Assembly: GCA_021823875.1 (NCBI GenBank)
Contig: JAKAMD010000025.1
Coordinates: 1-17,253 of the forward strand
DNA: 17,253 bases
Direction of reading: 5' to 3'
Origin: Pseudomonadota bacterium
GTDB taxonomy: Bacteria; Pseudomonadota; Alphaproteobacteria; Rhizobiales; Xanthobacteraceae
In this document: piece after piece, positions 1 to 6,588 of the stretch
How positions within the stretch are numbered: the stretch's first letter is position 1
How the letters are laid out: each line of letters starts with the position of its first letter
Translations under genes and position numbers: made by a program
Notes under the pieces: generated by a model
The model's database searches: none
What the model was told of the DNA's origin: nothing
What the model saw: only the letters and a program-made list of their open reading frames with translations

Positions 1-588
1 GGAGTCACCGGCAATATCGAGAACCTCGGGCTGGAGAAGCTCGGCGTGAAGACCGAGCGCGGCTGCATCGTCATCGACGGTTTCTGCAAGACCAACGTGC
101 CCGGCATCTATGCCATCGGCGATGTCGCTGGCCCGCCGATGCTCGCGCATAAAGCCGAACACGAGGGCGTGGTCTGCATCGAAGCCATCAAGGGCCTGCA
201 TCCGCATCCGATGAACAAGCAGATGATCCCCGGCTGCACCTATTGCACGCCGCAAATCGCTTCGGTCGGCCTCACCGAACAGGCCTGCAAGGACAAGAAG
301 CTCGATATCCGCGTCGGCCGCTTCCCCTTCGTCGGCAACGGCAAGGCGATTGCGCTCGGCGAGGATCAGGGCCTGGTCAAGGTCATCTTCGACAAGAAGA
401 CCGGACAATTGCTCGGCGCGCACATGGTCGGCGCCGAAGTGACGGAATTGATCCAAGGCTATGTGGTGGCGATGAACCTGGAGACCACCGAGGAAGAATT
501 GATGCACACCATCTTCCCGCATCCGACGCTGTCGGAGATGATGAAGGAAGCGGTGCTCGATGCTTATGGGCGTGTATTGAACATGTAA
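1..588 (+). CDS. lpdA: Dihydrolipoyl dehydrogenase (E3), 3' part only
   Basis: This is the C-terminal 195 residues of dihydrolipoamide dehydrogenase, the FAD enzyme that reoxidises dihydrolipoyl groups of pyruvate, 2-oxoglutarate and related dehydrogenase complexes in the cytosol and passes electrons to NAD+. The gene enters from the left edge; the frame is open from base 1. The visible part starts near the end of the NAD domain, carries the FAD-contact motif YAIGDVAG (visible residues 37-44, Asp41) and then the dimerisation domain. The active-site motif HPTLSE is present, with the catalytic His at visible residue 174 and its partner Glu at 179. The redox disulfide would lie upstream of the window. 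The protein ends normally with TAA. Gene order with lipA downstream fits the usual alphaproteobacterial pdh-lpd-lipA neighbourhood. Whether it serves the PDH or OGDH complex cannot be told from this fragment. Confidence 0.95.
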   Translation, partial: GVTGNIENLGLEKLGVKTERGCIVIDGFCKTNVPGIYAIGDVAGPPMLAHKAEHEGVVCIEAIKGLHPHPMNKQMIPGCTYCTPQIASVGLTEQACKDKKLDIRVGRFPFVGNGKAIALGEDQGLVKVIFDKKTGQLLGAHMVGAEVTELIQGYVVAMNLETTEEELMHTIFPHPTLSEMMKEAVLDAYGRVLNM

Positions 589-626
589 GCGCCGGCGCAA
601 GGCGCGAGGTAACGGGAGAGATCGCG

Positions 627-1682
627 ATGGCCAAGTACAACGATATTCTCGGCACCGTCGGCCGCACGCCGGTGGTCAAGATCAACAAGCTGGCGCCGGC
701 CGGCATCAATCTTTACGTCAAGATCGAGGCATTCAATCCGCTCGGTTCGGTCAAGGATCGTCTGGCGCTCGGCGTCATCGAGGCGGCGGAACAGACCGGC
801 GAATTGAAGAAAGGCCAGACGGTTATCGAAGCGACCTCCGGCAATACCGGTATCGGCCTCGCCATGGTCTGTGCCGCCAAGGGCTATCCGCTGGTCGTCA
901 CTATGGCCGAGAGCTTCTCGGTCGAACGGCGCAAGCTGATGCGCTTCCTCGGCGCCAAGGTGATCCTGACGCCGGCTTCCGAGCGCGCCTTCGGCATGGT
1001 CAACAAGGCGCAGGAACTCGCCAAGACGCACGGCTGGTTCTTGACCCGCCAGTTCGAGAACGAGGCCAACCCGGCGATGCATTCGCGCACCACGGCGCGC
1101 GAGATCGTCGACGACTTCAAGGGCGAGAAGCTCGACTACTGGGTCACCGGCTTCGGCACCGGCGGCACGCTCACCGGCGTCTCGCGGGTGCTACGCAAGG
1201 AGCGGCCGGATACCAAGATCGTGGTGTGCGAACCGACCGACGCGCCCATGCTCTCGAGTGGTATCGGCCAGGAGCGCAACCCGGACGGCACGCCGGCGAA
1301 ACCGCATCCTTCGTTCAAGCCGCATCCGATGCAGGGCTGGAGCCCCGACTTCATCCCGCTGATCACCGCCGAGGCGGTCGAGCACAAGACATTCGACCGC
1401 ATCGTCACCGTGCCGGGGGCAGACGCGCTCAAATACAGCCAGTTGCTGGCGCAGAAGGAAGGCATCTTCGTCGGCATCACCGCCGGCGCCACCTTCGCCG
1501 GCGCGCTGGAAGTGTGCAAATCGGCGGCACCGGGTTCGACCGTGCTCGCCATGCTGCCCGATACCGGCGAGCGTTATCTGTCGACGCCGCTGTTCGCCGA
1601 CATTCCGGCCGACATGACGGAAGAGGAACAGAAGATTTCCAATTCGACGCCGAGCAACCGGCTGCCGCCCAAGGCGGCGTAA
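627..1682 (+). CDS. cysK: Cysteine synthase A-like PLP enzyme (O-acetylserine sulfhydrylase family)
   Basis: A 351-residue fold-type II PLP enzyme expected to make L-cysteine from O-acetylserine and sulfide. The Schiff-base Lys43 lies in a GSVKDR motif (40-45). The substrate loop TSGNTG is at 70-75, and the glycine-rich phosphate-binding loop GTGGT follows near the middle of the protein. The start is the ATG preceded by GGGAG (614-618), 38 bases after lpdA; an in-frame ATG far upstream would overlap lpdA and gives non-protein-like sequence. It is longer than the roughly 315-325 residues usual for CysK. About ten extra residues rich in Pro, His and Lys follow the PTDAP segment, and the usual QGIGAGFIP stretch reads QGWSPDFIP. 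The PLP chemistry looks intact, but the region lining the substrate cleft is altered, so a different amino donor or sulfur donor is possible. The gene is probably cotranscribed with its neighbours. Confidence 0.88.
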   Translation: MAKYNDILGTVGRTPVVKINKLAPAGINLYVKIEAFNPLGSVKDRLALGVIEAAEQTGELKKGQTVIEATSGNTGIGLAMVCAAKGYPLVVTMAESFSVERRKLMRFLGAKVILTPASERAFGMVNKAQELAKTHGWFLTRQFENEANPAMHSRTTAREIVDDFKGEKLDYWVTGFGTGGTLTGVSRVLRKERPDTKIVVCEPTDAPMLSSGIGQERNPDGTPAKPHPSFKPHPMQGWSPDFIPLITAEAVEHKTFDRIVTVPGADALKYSQLLAQKEGIFVGITAGATFAGALEVCKSAAPGSTVLAMLPDTGERYLSTPLFADIPADMTEEEQKISNSTPSNRLPPKAA

Positions 1683-1703
1683 CGCGAGAAGAGGGGGCGG
1701 AGC

Positions 1704-1949
1704 ATGGGCATCATCGCCTGGATCATCATCGGCCTCGTGGCCGGCTGGCTGGCGAATGTCGTCTTGGGCGGCCGCGGCGGTGGCCTGCTGCATAATCTGG
1801 CGGTGGGCCTGGTCGGCGCCATCGTCGGCGGCTTCCTGTTCGCCAAGCTCAATCTGCACGTCATCCCCGATTTCTGGGGCAATCTGATCACCGCGACCAT
1901 CGGCGCGGTGATCTTTCTGGTGATCTGGCGGGCGATCAGACGGGCGTAG
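1704..1949 (+). CDS. GlsB/YeaQ/YmgE-family small membrane protein
   Basis: An 81-residue very hydrophobic protein of the transglycosylase-associated (GlsB/YeaQ/YmgE) family. Three membrane segments can be seen: residues 2-21 (Ile/Gly-rich, ending GWLANVVLGG), 29-48 (GLVGAIVGGFLF) and 57-77 (LITATIGAVIFLVIW), with a basic C-terminal tail RRA. The glycine zipper-like spacing GLVGAIVGG is typical of the family. Its biochemical role is unknown; in enterobacteria and Gram-positives members are tied to stress or acid resistance, and the old 'transglycosylase' label is not supported by any catalytic motif. A strong purine-rich ribosome site (AGAGGGGG) lies about 7 bases before the ATG, and the gene starts 21 bases after cysK, which suggests one transcript. 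A perfect hairpin begins in its stop codon. Confidence 0.88.
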   Translation: MGIIAWIIIGLVAGWLANVVLGGRGGGLLHNLAVGLVGAIVGGFLFAKLNLHVIPDFWGNLITATIGAVIFLVIWRAIRRA

Positions 1950-1966
1950 GCCGCCTTGCGGCGGCC
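1949..1966 (+). other. Perfect 7-bp hairpin at the end of the GlsB-family gene
   Basis: GGCCGCC (1949-1955), loop TTGC, GGCGGCC (1960-1966). The first base of the stem is the last base of the stop codon. No T-run follows, so it is a poor intrinsic terminator. It could be an mRNA processing or 3'-end protection element, or a partial attenuator before lipA, whose ATG is 25 bases further on. Confidence 0.5.
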
Positions 1967-1990
1967 GGACCGCAGCCGTAAGTAAGGAAC

Positions 1991-2959
1991 ATGACTGTCG
2001 TTCTCGACCTGACCAATCCGCGACCGCGCCATCCGGAAAAGGCGCATCGGCCGGATACGGAACAGCCGCCGAAGCCCGCCTGGATCCGCGTCAAGGCGCC
2101 GGTCTCACCCGGGTATGCCGACACCCATGCGCTCATGCGCGCCAATGGTTTGCACACCGTATGCGAGGAGGCGGGCTGCCCCAATATCGGCGAGTGCTGG
2201 GAGAAGAAGCACGCGACCTTCATGATCATGGGCGACACCTGCACGCGCGCCTGTGCCTTCTGCAACGTCAAGACCGGTTTGCCGGCCGCGCTGGACCCGG
2301 CCGAACCGCAACGTGTCGGCGAAGCGACCGCCAAGCTGGGGCTCGCCCATATCGTCGTCACCTCGGTCGACCGCGACGATCTCGCCGACGGCGGTGCGCG
2401 GCATATTGCCGATACCATCCGCGCTATCCGCGCCGCGTGCCCCTCGACCACCATCGAAGTGCTGACGCCCGATTTCCTGCGCAAGGACGGCGCGCTCGAA
2501 ATCGTGGTCGAAGCCAAGCCCGACGTGTTCAACCATAATCTCGAGACGGTGCCGTCGCGCTATCTCACCGTGCGGCCGGGGGCGCGCTATTTCCATTCGC
2601 TGCGCCTGTTGCAGCGGGTGAAGGAGCTCGACCCGACGATGTTCACCAAATCGGGCATCATGCTTGGGCTCGGCGAAGAGCGGAACGAGGTGCTGCAGGT
2701 GATGGACGACCTGCGCTCGGCCGATGTCGATTTCCTCACCGTCGGGCAGTATCTGCAGCCGACGCGCAAGCACACGCAAGTGGTGCGCTTCGCGCCGCCG
2801 GAGGAATTCGAGGCGCTCAAGACCGTCGCCTATGCCAAGGGCTTCCTGATGGTCGCGGCATCGCCGCTCACGCGCTCCTCGCATCATGCCGGCGAGGATT
2901 TCGCACGGCTCAAGGCGGCGCGCGAAAATGCTGCTGTCAATGCGGGACGTGACCGCTAA
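1991..2959 (+). CDS. lipA: Lipoyl synthase
   Basis: A 322-residue radical-SAM enzyme that inserts two sulfurs into octanoyl groups on E2 and GcvH proteins to form lipoyl cofactor in the cytosol. Both iron-sulfur sites are visible: the auxiliary cluster cysteines C58, C63 and C69 (pattern C-x4-C-x5-C) and the radical-SAM cluster C84, C88 and C91 (C-x3-C-x2-C). The conserved C-terminal RSS motif, which supplies the unusual serine ligand to the auxiliary cluster, is at 295-297. Length and the N-terminal WIRVKAP segment are standard. The start ATG has an AAGGA four to six bases upstream. In LipA the auxiliary cluster is the sulfur source and must be rebuilt after each turnover, so a cysteine synthase two genes upstream makes functional sense, though that link is inferred. 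Confidence 0.97.
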   Translation: MTVVLDLTNPRPRHPEKAHRPDTEQPPKPAWIRVKAPVSPGYADTHALMRANGLHTVCEEAGCPNIGECWEKKHATFMIMGDTCTRACAFCNVKTGLPAALDPAEPQRVGEATAKLGLAHIVVTSVDRDDLADGGARHIADTIRAIRAACPSTTIEVLTPDFLRKDGALEIVVEAKPDVFNHNLETVPSRYLTVRPGARYFHSLRLLQRVKELDPTMFTKSGIMLGLGEERNEVLQVMDDLRSADVDFLTVGQYLQPTRKHTQVVRFAPPEEFEALKTVAYAKGFLMVAASPLTRSSHHAGEDFARLKAARENAAVNAGRDR

Positions 2960-2969
2960 GCTGCGATAT

Positions 2970-2986
2970 CGGATTCCCTAAATCCG
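2970..2986 (+). other. 6-bp hairpin after lipA
   Basis: CGGATT (2970-2975), loop CCCTA, AATCCG (2981-2986), eleven bases after the lipA stop. No T-run follows. It may be a weak terminator or 3'-end structure. The rest of the 95-base gap to the next gene shows no convincing promoter. Confidence 0.35.
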
Positions 2987-3054
2987 CACGAATGGGGTCC
3001 GGGGTCGCGCGAAGCCGCGTTCCGCTTTGACGACGAACTGGGGCGATACGATCG

Positions 3055-3519
3055 ATGCCGCAATACTCCAACCGGCGCCGCGTCCAACACACCGCCGGCG
3101 ACATGTTCGACCTCGTTGCCGACATCGGGAAGTATCCCGAATTCGTGCCGATGTGCAGCGAGATGCATCTGCGCAACCGCAAGGACAATGCGGACGGCAG
3201 CTTCGAAGTGGTCGCCACCATGACGGTGGCCTACAAGATGATCCGCCAGAGTTTCACCAGCCGCGCCCGTTGCGACAAGGCGAAGCTGAAGGTTCTGGTC
3301 GAATATCTCGACGGCCCGTTCCGCCATCTGCACAACCGCTGGGTCTTCCATCCGACCGGCGAGCATTCCTGCGACGTCGAGTTCTATATCGACTATGAGT
3401 TCCGCAGCCGCGCGCTGGCGCTGCTGATGGGGGCGATGTTCGATGCCGCCTTCCGCCGTTTCGCTGTCGCCTTCGAGGAGCGCGCCGACAAGATTTACGG
3501 CCGCCGCCACCGCGCGTAA
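3055..3519 (+). CDS. COQ10/RatA-family START-domain ubiquinone-binding protein
   Basis: A 154-residue single-domain SRPBCC/START protein of the COQ10 family, also called RatA in databases. The N-terminal VQHTAGDMFDLVADIGKYPE segment (residues 10-29) is the family hallmark: a beta strand, the helix that closes the lipid pocket, then the Tyr-Pro-Glu turn leading to FVPMC. The C-terminal helix (roughly 120-145) is amphipathic. In mitochondria and alphaproteobacteria this family is thought to chaperone ubiquinone for respiration. The E. coli member was described as a ribosome-association toxin, but no antitoxin-type neighbour is present here and the lipA context argues for the quinone role. No clear ribosome site precedes the ATG; GGGGCG lies about 11 bases upstream. 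It ends 46 bases from the convergent DUF3108 gene. Confidence 0.85.
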   Translation: MPQYSNRRRVQHTAGDMFDLVADIGKYPEFVPMCSEMHLRNRKDNADGSFEVVATMTVAYKMIRQSFTSRARCDKAKLKVLVEYLDGPFRHLHNRWVFHPTGEHSCDVEFYIDYEFRSRALALLMGAMFDAAFRRFAVAFEERADKIYGRRHRA

Positions 3520-3526
3520 CGACAGG

Positions 3527-3541
3527 GCGGCAGGGTGCCGC
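3527..3541. terminator. Possible bidirectional terminator hairpin between convergent genes
   Basis: GCGGCA (3527-3532), loop GGG, TGCCGC (3536-3541), inside the 46-base gap between the convergent COQ10-like gene and the DUF3108-like gene. There is no T-run on either side, so the call rests on position and a perfect 6-bp stem. Confidence 0.35.
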
Positions 3542-3565
3542 GCATTCAGGGCGCCGCGTGTTGTG

Positions 3566-4426
3566 TCAATGCCCCGGAGGTGTTGGCGTCGCCGGCGTTG
3601 GCTTGGGTTCGGCAACGGTATCGAATTTGTCGGCATCGATCTTCAAGGTGCCGATCATGGTCGGCATCGCCACCCGGATCGGCGCCATCAGGGCGGTGCC
3701 CGCGATAGGCGCCAACCAGAGCTCCATATCACGGCGGCCGGCGACGTATTTGACCAGCAGACTGTCCGGCCGATAGCCGGCAATCGGTTGCAAGATCATG
3801 CCGCACACCAGCACTGGTCCGGCGTAGCTCTTGTCGAGCTCGATCTTGTCGACGCGGACATAGGACAGCACCAGGTTATAGCGCCGTCGCCCGTCGAAGA
3901 TCGCCAGAATGTGGTTGCAGTTGCCGGGTGAAAAGAAACTTTCGCCCGGCTCCGCGGTGATCAGCACGGCGCTGAGTGGATCGGCAACGCCGCGCCGGTC
4001 GGCGTCCGTCACGGGCAACCGGTCCGGGGTCGGCTTGAGCGGCGGCGTGGCGACGACCTGCGCGATGCCATCGGCAAAGGTGATTTGCAGATTGGTATCG
4101 CCGTCCTCGTCGACGATCCGGGAGTGAAATTCCCCCGGCTGCAGGCGCCAGTTCTCGACCCGGCCGGTGGTGCCAACCGAGCCTTCGCCATTGACCAGCA
4201 TGCTGAGCATGCCGCTCGCTTTGCCGCTGGCGACGGTGGTGTAGCCGCTGGCGCGGATGTCGACCGACCAGGTCACGTGGCCGATGGTCACGCCGGTCAT
4301 GACGATGCTGTATTGCGCGGCCAGCCGGCCTTGCGCCTTCGCGGCGATACCGCCGGCCATCAGAGCAACGATCGCGCCGAACAGGCGTGCCGCCACGCTA
4401 CGGCGATTTGCGAAGGCCCTGTTCAT
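3566..4426 (-). CDS. Secreted DUF3108-like protein
   Basis: A 286-residue exported protein. An N-terminal signal peptide is clear: basic residues 3-14 (three RR/R clusters), a hydrophobic core 15-29, and an AKA|Q signal peptidase I site after residue 31. The mature part is rich in beta-strand patterns (YSIVMTGVTIGHVTWSVDI, then repeated alternating hydrophobic strands), which fits a periplasmic or outer-membrane-associated beta fold such as DUF3108. The C-terminal tail is a short Pro/Thr linker, EPKPTPATPTPPGH. Two cysteines, in the SPGNCNH and VLVCGMI segments, could form a disulfide. I recognise the overall pattern from rhizobial DUF3108 proteins, whose function is unknown. The ribosome site is weak. 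The gene is divergent from the next one, so the 111 bases between hold both promoters. Confidence 0.7.
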   Translation of the reverse strand: MNRAFANRRSVAARLFGAIVALMAGGIAAKAQGRLAAQYSIVMTGVTIGHVTWSVDIRASGYTTVASGKASGMLSMLVNGEGSVGTTGRVENWRLQPGEFHSRIVDEDGDTNLQITFADGIAQVVATPPLKPTPDRLPVTDADRRGVADPLSAVLITAEPGESFFSPGNCNHILAIFDGRRRYNLVLSYVRVDKIELDKSYAGPVLVCGMILQPIAGYRPDSLLVKYVAGRRDMELWLAPIAGTALMAPIRVAMPTMIGTLKIDADKFDTVAEPKPTPATPTPPGH

Positions 4427-4440
4427 GACGGTCCAATCCG

Positions 4441-4467
4441 GGCCGGCAAATTATCACAAGGCCGGCC
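4441..4467. other. Inverted repeat in divergent promoter gap
   Basis: GGCCGGC (4441-4447), 13 bases of AT-richer spacer, GCCGGCC (4461-4467), located in the gap between the DUF3108-like gene and the COG4705-like gene. It could be a hairpin in the leader or an operator-like dyad for one or both divergent genes. GCCGGC is frequent in a GC-rich genome, so confidence is low. Confidence 0.25.
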
Positions 4468-4537
4468 ACCAATCCTCCATATTCGCCGGCTCTACTGACA
4501 ACAAGGGCGCGTCGGCACAGAATCGAAGAATTCCCGC

Positions 4538-5341
4538 ATGCGCGATGAAGCCCTGACCAAGGTCCCACAAGTCACGCTCGTCTTCTGGATCGTCAAGATC
4601 GCCGCCACCACGCTGGGCGAGACCGGCGGCGACACCGTCACGATGACCTGGCTGCACGCGAATCAGAATGCGCACAATGGCGGATATCTGATCGGCACCG
4701 GCATCTTTCTGGCGCTGCTAGCAGTGCTGGTGGTCTGGCAGACCCTCGCTCCGCGGTTTCATCCCTTCCTCTATTGGGCGACGATCATTGCCTCCACCAC
4801 CGCAGGCACTGCGATGGCCGATTTTGCCGACCGCTCGCTCGGGATCGGTTATACCGGTGGTTCCACCGTCCTGTTTCTCGGCCTGATGGCGGTGCTCGCG
4901 CTCTGGTATCTGTCGCTCGGCTCGATCTCGGTTGCGACGGTCAGCACGCCGAAAGTGGAAGCCTTCTATTGGGCAGCCATTACGCTGTCGCAGACATTGG
5001 GTACCGCGCTTGGCGACTGGGCCGCCGACACCGGCGGGCTTGGTTACGGCGATGGCGCGCTGCTGTTCGGCGCAGGTCTCGCCTTGCTGGCGGGCGCCTA
5101 TTACTGGACCAGGATATCGCGCGTGTTCCTGTTCTGGGCGGCCTTCATCCTGACGCGTCCGCTCGGCGCCACCGTCGGCGATTTTCTCGACAAGCCGATC
5201 CGCCATGGGGGGCTCGATCTGAGCCGGCCGCTCGCCTCGGCGGTGCTGGCGGCCTTTATTTTGGGTTGCATCCTGCTGCTGCCGCAGCGCGCTGGTGTTC
5301 ATCCGGGACAGACACCAGCCGCCTCGCCTGAGGCGAGCTAA
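4538..5341 (+). CDS. COG4705-like multi-pass membrane protein with four internal repeats
   Basis: A 267-residue inner-membrane protein with about eight hydrophobic segments and a short polar tail. Four units of the form aromatic-Trp, then a hydrophobic helix, then G-x4-D are spaced evenly. Trp17, Trp80, Trp145 and Trp200 each precede, by exactly 15 residues, Asp32, Asp95, Asp160 and Asp215. The motifs are TTLGETGGD (24-32), TTAGTAMAD (87-95), QTLGTALGD (152-160) and RPLGATVGD (207-215). Between units lie GIGYTGGS and GLGYGDGA loops followed by another helix. The protein therefore looks like four copies of a two-helix module, with an acidic residue at the same place in each. This resembles ion-transporter architecture, but that is inference; the COG4705 family is annotated only as a membrane-anchored protein. 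Its stop codon overlaps the stop of an antisense small ORF. Confidence 0.75.
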   Translation: MRDEALTKVPQVTLVFWIVKIAATTLGETGGDTVTMTWLHANQNAHNGGYLIGTGIFLALLAVLVVWQTLAPRFHPFLYWATIIASTTAGTAMADFADRSLGIGYTGGSTVLFLGLMAVLALWYLSLGSISVATVSTPKVEAFYWAAITLSQTLGTALGDWAADTGGLGYGDGALLFGAGLALLAGAYYWTRISRVFLFWAAFILTRPLGATVGDFLDKPIRHGGLDLSRPLASAVLAAFILGCILLLPQRAGVHPGQTPAASPEAS

Positions 5342-5505
5342 AGAGCGTAGGCGTGCTCGGCATAAATGATCGCCACTGCCACGCTGTCATATTCGATCAA
5401 GGTCTGCCCGAGGGTCTGGTTGCTGTTGAGAGTGAGCGGCAACAGACTGCTGGCGATGATCGAAACGCCGATGGCGATGGTGAGCCCGATCATATTGGCG
5501 CGCAT
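5338..5505 (-). CDS. Probable unannotated small membrane peptide, 55 residues
   Basis: A 55-codon ORF on the minus strand filling most of the gap between the COG4705-like gene and the MaoC gene. The N-terminal half is a clean membrane segment (residues 5-26, LTIAIGVSIIASSLLPL), followed by a polar stretch NSNQTLGQTLIEYDS and a short hydrophobic end. About 80 per cent of its codons end in G or C, with preferred codons such as ATC, GCC, CTC and AAC, as in neighbouring genes. The frame stays open further upstream, but that part uses CGA, AGG and ATA and looks non-coding, so I prefer the ATG at 5505. No good ribosome site is seen, which lowers confidence. The TAG (5338-5340) overlaps the convergent TAA (5339-5341). 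Function unknown. Confidence 0.5.
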   Translation of the reverse strand: MRANMIGLTIAIGVSIIASSLLPLTLNSNQTLGQTLIEYDSVAVAIIYAEHAYAL

Positions 5506-5610
5506 GACTTGCCGGACGGGCGCGGAAATCCCTATCGAAAGGGACCCGCCCGCCGCGAGCCTCCTTCGCAATCGCGCCGCCATCACCGAACGATTGAGCC
5601 AGAGCACGCC

Positions 5611-6084
5611 ATGCCATTTGCCCATCCGATCGACGACCGTTATTTCGAGGACTACATCGAAGGCGACGTGCACGACTGCGGCAACATCACCATCGAGGCG
5701 GACGAAATGCTGGCCTTCGCCAAGCAATACGATCCGCAGGATTTTCACGCCGATCCGGAGGCGGCCAAAGCGACGCCGTTTGGCGGTCTCATCGCCAGCG
5801 GCTGGCTCACCGCCGGGCTGATGATGCGACTTTATGTCGAGCATTATCTGACCCATGTCGCGAGTCTCGCCTCGCCGGGTCTCGATGAATTGCGCTGGCT
5901 CAAGCCGGTGCGGCCGGGCGACTGCCTGTCGGTGCGCGTCACGGTGCTGAAGGCGGTGCCGTCGCGCTCGAAGCAGGATCGCGGCGCCATCACATCGCTC
6001 ATCGAGGTGTTCAATCAGGCGGGCGACTTGGTGATGTCGCTCAGGCCCGTCAACATCATCGCGCGAAGGCCCGCAAACAAATGA
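5611..6084 (+). CDS. MaoC-like (R)-specific enoyl-CoA hydratase family protein
   Basis: A 157-residue single hot-dog-fold protein of the MaoC dehydratase family, which hydrates or dehydrates acyl-CoA thioesters. The hydratase-2 signature is present in modified form: Tyr40-Asp41-Pro-Gln-Asp-Phe-His46 keeps the catalytic Asp/His pair five residues apart, and is followed by the substrate loop PFGGLIASGWLTA (about 56-68). The C-terminal strands DELRWLKPVRPGD and SLIEVFNQAGDLVMS are typical of the fold. The Asn of the classical D-x-N-P-x-H motif is replaced by Gln, so substrate preference may differ from PhaJ-type enzymes. The reading frame is open 258 bases further upstream, but that part translates to low-complexity sequence; the ATG at 5611 gives the expected N terminus. 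Ribosome site weak. No fatty acid degradation genes are adjacent, so its pathway is unknown. Confidence 0.85.
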   Translation: MPFAHPIDDRYFEDYIEGDVHDCGNITIEADEMLAFAKQYDPQDFHADPEAAKATPFGGLIASGWLTAGLMMRLYVEHYLTHVASLASPGLDELRWLKPVRPGDCLSVRVTVLKAVPSRSKQDRGAITSLIEVFNQAGDLVMSLRPVNIIARRPANK

Positions 6085-6109
6085 GCCACCCGCGCGCGGC
6101 GGATGGCTC
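6083..6109. terminator. Strong hairpin between convergent genes
   Basis: GAGCCA-C-CCGC pairs with GCGG-A-TGGCTC around a GCGCG loop: ten base pairs with one C-A mismatch. It begins inside the MaoC stop codon and lies 23 bases from the stop of the convergent membrane-protein gene, so it can act on transcripts from both sides. There is no U-run. Confidence 0.5.
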
Positions 6110-6132
6110 GTCGCCCGCGAGTTGTTCGAGGC

Positions 6133-6534
6133 TCAGCTCTTGGTCGTCGACGGTGCAGCGGGCTTGCGCGCGGCGCTTTTCAACCGTGCCTCGACCGCTT
6201 GCGCGCAGCTTTCGGAAAGCTGGTAGTCCACCTTCGTGCTGCCGATCTTGCCGATCGTTTTTTGCACGACTTCGTTGCGGTCGTAGTCTTCGCTGGCCTT
6301 GGTGAACTTGGCGAGCGCCGCCTTGTTCGCCATGAAGCGATCGGCGCAGAACGGAGCCAAGACCTTGTCGACCTTGGCTTGCACCGCATCACTCGTTTGT
6401 TGCGAGGCTGTGGTCGGGCTTATCCAACCGAGACCGCTGGCAAGCACGATCCACCACGCAATAGCGCCGGCGATGAAGCCGACGCCACCCACGGTCAGTT
6501 TTTGTCTGAGAGCTTCTTTTTGCTGGTAGTCCAT
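6133..6534 (-). CDS. Hypothetical one-TM protein with periplasmic domain
   Basis: A 133-residue protein. The ATG at 6534 is chosen because GGGAGG lies 7 bases before it; a longer start upstream would add a poor N terminus. Residues 1-14 are polar and basic (QQKEALRQK), residues 15-37 form one membrane helix (VGGVGFIAGAIAWWIVLASGLGW), and the rest is soluble and helical. By the positive-inside rule the C-terminal domain faces the periplasm. Two cysteines, Cys63 (LAPFCADRF) and Cys110 (SESCAQA), could pair as a disulfide. The C-terminal tail is Ala/Pro/Lys rich. I do not recognise a named family, though the sequence looks like a conserved rhizobial hypothetical protein. It lies downstream of the coiled-coil secreted protein on the same strand, separated by a long structured gap. 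Confidence 0.7.
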   Translation of the reverse strand: MDYQQKEALRQKLTVGGVGFIAGAIAWWIVLASGLGWISPTTASQQTSDAVQAKVDKVLAPFCADRFMANKAALAKFTKASEDYDRNEVVQKTIGKIGSTKVDYQLSESCAQAVEARLKSAARKPAAPSTTKS

Positions 6535-6588
6535 AGCGCGACCTCCCTGGGTCGCCGCCCTTGAGAAAAATATACACCGGGCAAAAAC

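Noticed and set aside
3055..3519. Toxin of a RatA/RatB toxin-antitoxin pair
   Set aside because: The database label RatA applies to the family, but there is no RatB-like neighbour, and the lipA context and the fold fit the COQ10 ubiquinone-binding role better.
5353..5610. N-terminal extension of the MaoC gene
   Set aside because: The upstream frame is open but encodes low-complexity polar sequence, overlaps the better small minus-strand ORF, and is absent from the normal MaoC fold.
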